In this document: piece after piece, positions 36,629 to 41,132 of the stretch | How the letters are laid out: the number at the start of each line of letters is the position of its first letter | Numbering within the stretch: position 1 is the stretch's first letter | Origin: Pseudomonadota bacterium | GTDB taxonomy: Bacteria; Pseudomonadota; Gammaproteobacteria; Burkholderiales; Chitinibacteraceae | Reading direction: 5' to 3' | NCBI GenBank assembly: GCA_026399755.1 | Contig: JAPLQI010000099.1 | Location: forward strand, 1 to 41,132 | Length of the DNA: 41,132 nucleotides | Made by a program: the position numbers and the translations under genes | The notes under the pieces: generated by a model | The model's database searches: none | What the model was told of the DNA's origin: nothing | Seen by the model: only the letters and a program-made list of their open reading frames with translations

Positions 36629-37396
36629 ATGATTACTAAAAACCCAGCAAAACTTGCCATTAAAAACCTTAATTTTTATTACGGCAATTTCCACGCTCTC
36701 AAAAATGTCAACTTAGATATTCAAGAAGGCAAAGTAACCGCGTTTATTGGGCCTTCGGGCTGCGGTAAGTCAACGCTGCTGCGCACATTTAACCGTATGT
36801 ACGATCTTTACCCAAAGCTACGTGCCGAAGGTGAAATCATTCTGAATGGCAAGAATGTTTTAGATAGTGATGTCGATTTAAATATGCTACGTGCCAAGGT
36901 TGGCATGGTATTTCAAAAGCCAACACCATTTCCTATGTCGATTTATGACAATATTGCTTTTGGTGTAAAACTTTACGAAAATCTATCTAAATCAGAAATG
37001 GATGATCGCGTTGAATGGGCTTTGCAAAAAGCAGCCCTATGGAATGAAGCCAAAGATAAACTCAAGCAATCGGGTTTAAGCCTTTCTGGTGGTCAACAGC
37101 AGCGCCTCTGTATTGCCCGCGCTATTGCAGTTAAGCCTGAAATTTTATTACTGGATGAGCCAACATCTGCGCTCGATCCTATTTCTACAGCGCACGTTGA
37201 AGAGTTAGTTCATGAATTAAAACAGGACTACACTATTGCGATGGTAACGCATAATATGCAGCAAGCCGCTCGTGTTTCAGACATCACCGCTTATATGTAT
37301 TTAGGCGAGCTGATTGAAGTGGGCGAAACAGATAGCATTTTTACTACTCCAAAAGTAAAAGCCACTGAAGATTATATTACGGGTAAATTTGGTTAA
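36629..37396 (+). CDS. pstB: Phosphate ABC transporter ATP-binding protein
   Basis: 255-aa ATPase driving phosphate import. Walker A is GPSGCGKST (41-49), the Q-loop [13 protein letters not shown], the signature LSGGQQQRL (152-160) and Walker [14 protein letters not shown] (172-184). The start at 36629 (MITKNPAK) follows the family; the ribosome-binding site is weak (CGGA, 11 bases away). No phoU follows, and the operon ends with a terminator. Confidence 0.97.
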   Translation: MITKNPAKLAIKNLNFYYGNFHALKNVNLDIQEGKVTAFIGPSGCGKSTLLRTFNRMYDLYPKLRAEGEIILNGKNVLDSDVDLNMLRAKVGMVFQKPTPFPMSIYDNIAFGVKLYENLSKSEMDDRVEWALQKAALWNEAKDKLKQSGLSLSGGQQQRLCIARAIAVKPEILLLDEPTSALDPISTAHVEELVHELKQDYTIAMVTHNMQQAARVSDITAYMYLGELIEVGETDSIFTTPKVKATEDYITGKFG

Positions 37397-37412
37397 TTAA
37401 TTAGGCCCATAC

Positions 37413-37441
37413 AAAGGCAAGCCTTGTGCTTGCCTTTTTTT
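37413..37441 (+). terminator. Terminator after pstB
   Basis: A 10-bp stem AAAGGCAAGC/GCTTGCCTTT with a 5-base loop and a run of T to 37441, beginning 17 bases after the pstB stop. Confidence 0.92.
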
Positions 37442-37525
37442 ATGCCTGCAAAGTATTTTCGTATGCATTATCTGGCATTTCAAAATAATTGAATTTTCTT
37501 AGGCCGATAAATGACGAAGTCGTTA

Positions 37526-37545
37526 CGCACCAAGTTGCCGGTGCG
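37526..37545. other. Hairpin in the pstB-BON spacer
   Basis: CGCACC/GGTGCG, a 6-bp stem with an 8-base loop, without a T run, in a 200-base region between two terminators that has no gene. It could be part of an unseen small RNA or simply chance. Confidence 0.25.
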
Positions 37546-37641
37546 CAAGAAAATCGCTAGCACAGCCTACAAAAATCACATACATTTACATTTTAGAATT
37601 CGTGATAACTTATGCCTAATTACGTAATCTATCAATAATGC

Positions 37642-37668
37642 AAAAAGGCAGCCTAAGCTGCCTTTTTT
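37642..37668. terminator. Terminator of the BON-domain gene (bidirectional)
   Basis: An 11-bp stem AAAAAGGCAGC/GCTGCCTTTTT with a 4-base loop and T runs on both strands. It ends the minus-strand BON gene and can also back up the pst terminator. Confidence 0.9.
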
Positions 37669-37681
37669 AAACACTCGTGAA

Positions 37682-37984
37682 TTAGTTCTTTGGAATGATG
37701 TTATTAATTACGTAGCGAACACCTTTAACCTTCTCTGCTACATTACCCGCCTGTGCCATTTGCTCACCTTCATCAACACTGCCTTCAATGGTCACATCAG
37801 CGTCTTTGCCTTTCACTTTCAAATTAAATTTTTGCAGCACTAGATCATTATCTAAAGTGCCTTTGACGGCTGCCGCTAATGCATCACCAGTCAATGGGGC
37901 AATAGCAGGTGCATCTGCAGCACTCACGGTGCCCATAGCAAATACAAAAGCACTGGATACCAAAATCAGGCGGGCTAATTTCAT
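37682..37984 (-). CDS. Periplasmic BON-domain protein, 100 aa
   Basis: A signal peptide covers residues 1-22 (GTVSA cleavage), followed by one BON domain (about 35-98). It has the usual layout LAAAVKGTLDNDLVL, then VKGKDADVTIEGSV and the end VKGVRYVINNI. BON proteins bind membranes or other envelope components and are often stress-induced. It is a single-gene unit with its own terminator, placed between pst and glmM. A near-perfect palindrome lies just upstream. Confidence 0.85.
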   Translation of the reverse strand: MKLARLILVSSAFVFAMGTVSAADAPAIAPLTGDALAAAVKGTLDNDLVLQKFNLKVKGKDADVTIEGSVDEGEQMAQAGNVAEKVKGVRYVINNIIPKN

Positions 37985-38002
37985 AAGATCATTCTCTCAG
38001 AT

Positions 38003-38015
38003 TGTTGTGACAACA
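38003..38015 (-). promoter_or_regulatory. Palindrome upstream of the BON gene, possible operator
   Basis: TGTTGTGACAACA has perfect 6-base arms and one central base. It ends 18 bases before the BON start codon. Its position fits an operator or the base of an mRNA leader hairpin. No regulator can be named. Confidence 0.35.
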
Positions 38016-38176
38016 GATTACCCTGTTGCTGGGCATTAACTAATGCCATTCTAAAAGGATTAAGTTACAGAATTGTTTAATTTGCATGACAAATCACTAA
38101 AAGAATTCACTTATATTTCAATAGACTATAAATCATTGCATGCAGGGCGAATCGATTGATCCGCCCCACTCTTTAA

Positions 38177-39538
38177 TTACTCGGCATTAGCCTCGTCACT
38201 CACTACCTTCGCAATACGCTCTGCCCAATCGCGGGCAATTACAGCATCAATATGCTCAACCATCACACGAACGACCGGCTCGGTGCCTGAAGGGCGTAAT
38301 AAAACACGCCCATCTTCACCCATCGCCGATTCTGCCTTAGTCACTTCTGCCTTAATAAGATCAGAAGCGTGGCAATCAAAGCCTTTAGCGATACGCACGT
38401 TTTTAAGTACTTGCGTCGATAAAACTAAATCATGGCAATACTGAGCCAATGTCTTGCCGCTTTCTTTTAAAGCTTGCAACACTTGCAAAGCAGAAACAAT
38501 GCCGTCCCCAGTAGAGTGCTTATCCAGACAAAGTAAATGCCCCGAGCCTTCTCCACCCACTAGCCAATTATTAGCCAGCAGTTTTTCTAGCACATAGCGA
38601 TCGCCCACCTTCGCTCGCTCAAAACCAATGCCACGTGCTTTTAAGCCATTTTCAACGCCTAAATTGGTCATTAAAGTACCCACCACACCGGCCCCCAAAG
38701 TACCTTTATCTTGGCGATAACAAGCCAAGGCATAGAGCAATTGATCACCATCGACAATCGTACCATCTCGATCAATCATGATCAGGCGGTCGCCATCACC
38801 ATCTAGAGAAATACCAAAGTCTGCGCCTTCGGATAGCACGGCTTTACGCGCTGTTTCTGGGTGAGTAGCCCCTACTTCTTCATTAATATTGTAGCCATTG
38901 GGTGTCACGCCAATCTTAATGACTTCAGCACCCAGCTCATGAAATACATGGGGGGCAATATCGTAAGTTGCACCATGGGCGCAATCGACCACTAGCTTTA
39001 AACCACGCAGATCCAGCTCATTCGGGAAAGTCGATTTGCAAAACTCGATATAACGGCCCGCGGCATCGTCAACGCGCCAAGATTTACCAATTTTTTTGGG
39101 TGAAACACAAGGTTGCTTCTCATCAATGGCTGCTTCAATCGCCAACTCAACGTCATCAGCGAGCTTTTTACCGCCAGCACCAAAAAACTTAATTCCATTA
39201 TCGTGATAAGGATTGTGCGATGCAGAAATCACGACGCCAGCAGATAAACGTAGCGCACGGGTCAAATATGCAATACCTGGAGTAGGTAGTGGGCCTGTGA
39301 GATAAACATCCACGCCAGCGGCGTTTAAACCCGCTTGTAGCGCAGCTTCCAGCATATAACCAGACACACGGGTATCTTTACCAATCAGTACAGCAGCATG
39401 ATCGCCATTGCCACGCTTACTTTCAGCAGCCAGAACTTTCCCTGCGGCATAGCCCAGCTTCATCGCAAACTCGGGGGTAATTGGGTACTCACCCACTAAA
39501 CCGCGCACACCATCCGTTCCAAAATACTTGCGACCCAT
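38177..39538 (-). CDS. glmM: Phosphoglucosamine mutase
   Basis: 453-aa enzyme converting glucosamine 6-phosphate to glucosamine 1-phosphate for peptidoglycan and lipid A. The phosphoserine S107 is in ISASHNPY, the metal loop DGDGDR at 246-251, and the phosphate-binding end [12 protein letters not shown] is present. The N-terminus [12 protein letters not shown] is as expected and length is normal. It follows folP, the order seen in many proteobacteria. Confidence 0.98.
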   Translation of the reverse strand: MGRKYFGTDGVRGLVGEYPITPEFAMKLGYAAGKVLAAESKRGNGDHAAVLIGKDTRVSGYMLEAALQAGLNAAGVDVYLTGPLPTPGIAYLTRALRLSAGVVISASHNPYHDNGIKFFGAGGKKLADDVELAIEAAIDEKQPCVSPKKIGKSWRVDDAAGRYIEFCKSTFPNELDLRGLKLVVDCAHGATYDIAPHVFHELGAEVIKIGVTPNGYNINEEVGATHPETARKAVLSEGADFGISLDGDGDRLIMIDRDGTIVDGDQLLYALACYRQDKGTLGAGVVGTLMTNLGVENGLKARGIGFERAKVGDRYVLEKLLANNWLVGGEGSGHLLCLDKHSTGDGIVSALQVLQALKESGKTLAQYCHDLVLSTQVLKNVRIAKGFDCHASDLIKAEVTKAESAMGEDGRVLLRPSGTEPVVRVMVEHIDAVIARDWAERIAKVVSDEANAE

Positions 39539-39619
39539 TTTTCACCCCAATAATTGATATGTATTTTGACTCACCTTTAGCAGGAGAGTATTGCGTAACA
39601 ACAAATTACTAACTGGCAA

Positions 39620-40444
39620 TCATTGTAAGGCATGCCAAATTTTTAAAGCATCCACTGTTTCCCGCACATCATGCACACGAATCACTGCTGAGCCTGCCTG
39701 TGCGGCCATCAACGCCGCAGCGATGCTGGCGGGCATCCTATCCCCTACCCCCCGACCTGTAATCTGCCCCAGCATACTCTTTCGAGATACGCCAATAAGC
39801 AAAGGTGTTGCTAGCTGCTCTTGCATGTCTGGCAAGGCTTTAAACAAGGCGACATTGTGCTCTAGCGTTTTACCAAAACCAAAACCCGGATCGAGTAATA
39901 ATCGATGATGTGAGATTCCCACAGCCAACGCCGCATCGCGTCGTGCCGCCAAATAAGCAGATACCTCCGCCACCACATCCAAGTAAGCAGGCGTGGCTTG
40001 CATATTATGCGGGTCTCCTTGCATATGCATCAGGCAAATTGCCGCGTGACTTTTGGCAACAAGCGCCAAAGCACCTTCATCTTCCAATGCTGAAATATCA
40101 TTCACCAGATCGACCCCCACATCTAAAGCGGCACGCATCACTGTAGATTTACGCGTATCAATAGATAAAGGCACATTGAGGCTTTGCAAGGCTTTAATCA
40201 CAGGGATCACACGGCTGATTTCTTCTTCTGCAGGAACAAAAGCCGCACCTGGCCGAGTAGATTCGCCGCCAATATCTATGATATCCGCACCATCAGCCAG
40301 TAATTTTTCAGCATGAGCGAGCGCAGCATCAATGTGGTGGTAATGCCCGCCATCCGAAAACGAATCAGGGGTGACATTTAAGATTCCCATCACTAATGGG
40401 CGATTTAAATCCAATTTAAAGCGTCCACATTGCAATTCTTTCAT
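39620..40444 (-). CDS. folP: Dihydropteroate synthase
   Basis: 274-aa TIM-barrel enzyme that joins p-aminobenzoate to the pterin in folate synthesis; it is the sulfonamide target. Motifs: MGILNVTPDSFSDGG, DIGGESTRPGA, PLSIDTRKS, DPGFGFGKTLEHN and GVSRKSML. The start at 40444 has GAGGA five to six bases upstream; the frame is open to 40465. It lies between ftsH and glmM. Confidence 0.97.
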   Translation of the reverse strand: MKELQCGRFKLDLNRPLVMGILNVTPDSFSDGGHYHHIDAALAHAEKLLADGADIIDIGGESTRPGAAFVPAEEEISRVIPVIKALQSLNVPLSIDTRKSTVMRAALDVGVDLVNDISALEDEGALALVAKSHAAICLMHMQGDPHNMQATPAYLDVVAEVSAYLAARRDAALAVGISHHRLLLDPGFGFGKTLEHNVALFKALPDMQEQLATPLLIGVSRKSMLGQITGRGVGDRMPASIAAALMAAQAGSAVIRVHDVRETVDALKIWHALQ

Positions 40445-40496
40445 CTTCGTCCTCGATTTATCCATTTTTAAGACTATTTACCAATTAGTACGGGGT

Positions 40497-40616
40497 CAGT
40501 GTTACCTTCCCGCTGCCGGAACGCCGTCATTCTCGCGTGCCTTTGACGGGAACCCAGCAACGCGACTGGATCCCCGATAAAAATACACAAGGATGAAGGT
40601 TTGTCATCTCGGGGCG
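40497..40616. repeat. Degenerate dispersed intergenic repeat
   Basis: The segment contains GTCATTCTCGCGTG, then ACGGGAACCCAG, GACTGGATCCCCG and TGTCATCTCGGGGC. These are degenerate copies of the inverted GTCATTCCCG / CGGGAATGAC units that occur as dispersed palindromic repeats in many proteobacteria, including the Neisseriales. No second copy is seen in this window, so repeat status is inferred from the pattern. Confidence 0.5.
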
Positions 40617-40640
40617 TTATTTAGAGCCTAATCCTTAATG

Positions 40641-40667
40641 CAAAAAAGGCGGCCCATCAGGCCGCCT
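40641..40667 (-). terminator. Terminator of ftsH
   Basis: AGGCGGCC/GGCCGCCT, an 8-bp stem with a 5-base loop, followed on the minus strand by TTTTTT. It begins about 20 bases after the ftsH stop. Confidence 0.93.
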
Positions 40668-40688
40668 ATTTTATTTAAAACACTACAG

Positions 40689-41132
40689 TTATGCTTCTGT
40701 TGCAGGTGTAGTAATTACGGGTGTTGCAGGTGCTTCACCACTTGGGCGATCGCCACCATTCGGCGCATTAGGCTTCACAGGCAAAGCCTTTGGTGGCTTA
40801 GGTGTGCGGCCTTGCATGATGTCTTCGATTTGCTCTGCATCAATGGTTTCCCATTCCAGCAAGGCAGCAGTCATGGCTTCAACCTTATCGCGGTTATCTT
40901 CAAGCAAGCGACGGGCTAAGCCGTATTGCTCGTCAATAATGCGACGAATTTCAGCGTCTACCTGCATCATGGTCGCTTCAGACATATTCTTATGCGTCGT
41001 TACCGAGCGGCCTAAGAATACTTCGCCTTCGTTTTCGCCATACACCATCGGGCCTAAGGCATCGGTCATGCCGTAACGAGTCACCATGTCGCGCGCTAAG
41101 GAAGTAGCACGCTCAAAGTCATTCGATGCACC
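40689..41132 (-). CDS. ftsH: ATP-dependent zinc metalloprotease FtsH, C-terminal part
   Basis: 147 codons of the C-terminal end, open to the window edge. The segment ARDMVTRYGMTDALGPM, then FLGRSVTTHKNMSEAT and EIRRIIDEQYGLARRLL, is the helical peptidase tail of FtsH. A proline-rich tail ends it, as in betaproteobacteria. The AAA and HExxH parts lie outside the window. FtsH is the membrane protease for damaged membrane proteins, LpxC and others. Confidence 0.96.
   Translation of the reverse strand, partial: GASNDFERATSLARDMVTRYGMTDALGPMVYGENEGEVFLGRSVTTHKNMSEATMMQVDAEIRRIIDEQYGLARRLLEDNRDKVEAMTAALLEWETIDAEQIEDIMQGRTPKPPKALPVKPNAPNGGDRPSGEAPATPVITTPATEA

Noticed and set aside
1-41132. CRISPR arrays, rRNA genes and insertion sequences
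   Set aside because: Looked for regularly spaced repeats, rRNA segments and transposase motifs with terminal inverted repeats; none seen.

Overview
The window looks like a stretch of betaproteobacterial chromosome, most likely from the Neisseriales (Chromobacterium/Iodobacter-like). That placement is an inference from gene order and protein similarity remembered from known families; no database was searched. Three things support it: the block tRNA-Val, thrS, infC, rpmI, rplT, pheS, pheT, ihfA, merR, tRNA-Pro; the full 14-gene nuo operon preceded by tpiA, secG and tRNA-Leu and followed by a DUF2818 gene; and the order ftsH, folP, glmM next to pst genes.

Layout. (1) About 1-4419 is the right end of an integrated element: a phage P2 gpA-type HUH replication endonuclease cut by the window edge, three small AT-rich unknown genes, a small zinc-finger protein, an excisionase-like protein and a tyrosine recombinase. 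The recombinase ends just before the 3' end of tRNA-Pro(GGG), the probable attachment site. (2) 4420-12387, minus strand, is the translation block running from a tRNA-Val promoter through thrS to tRNA-Pro. thrS is preceded by what looks like a complete leader-peptide attenuator (MNRTSTATE plus terminator plus competing stems), and infC appears to start at AUA. (3) 12388-16740, plus strand, is an accessory pair: a PEP-CTERM surface protein whose stop overlaps the start of a large secreted subtilisin-like protease. (4) 16762-33429, minus strand, holds a small secreted Cys-rich protein, DUF2818, nuoN to nuoA, tRNA-Leu(GAG), secG and tpiA. nuoH looks broken by a short internal deletion with a frameshift. 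(5) 33657-37396, plus strand, is pstSCAB (phosphate import) without phoU. (6) 37682 to the end, minus strand, is a BON-domain periplasmic protein, glmM, folP, a degenerate intergenic repeat and the C-terminal end of ftsH.

How it works together. The backbone is housekeeping: aminoacyl-tRNA synthetases, IF3, L35/L20, IHF-alpha, respiratory complex I, Sec export, glycolysis, phosphate uptake, peptidoglycan and folate precursors. The accessory parts are the integrated element and the PEP-CTERM/protease pair. The most unusual signals are the thrS attenuator, the AUA start of infC, the damaged nuoH, a probable frameshift at the end of merR, and a 133-nt two-frame overlap between the excisionase-like gene and the integrase.
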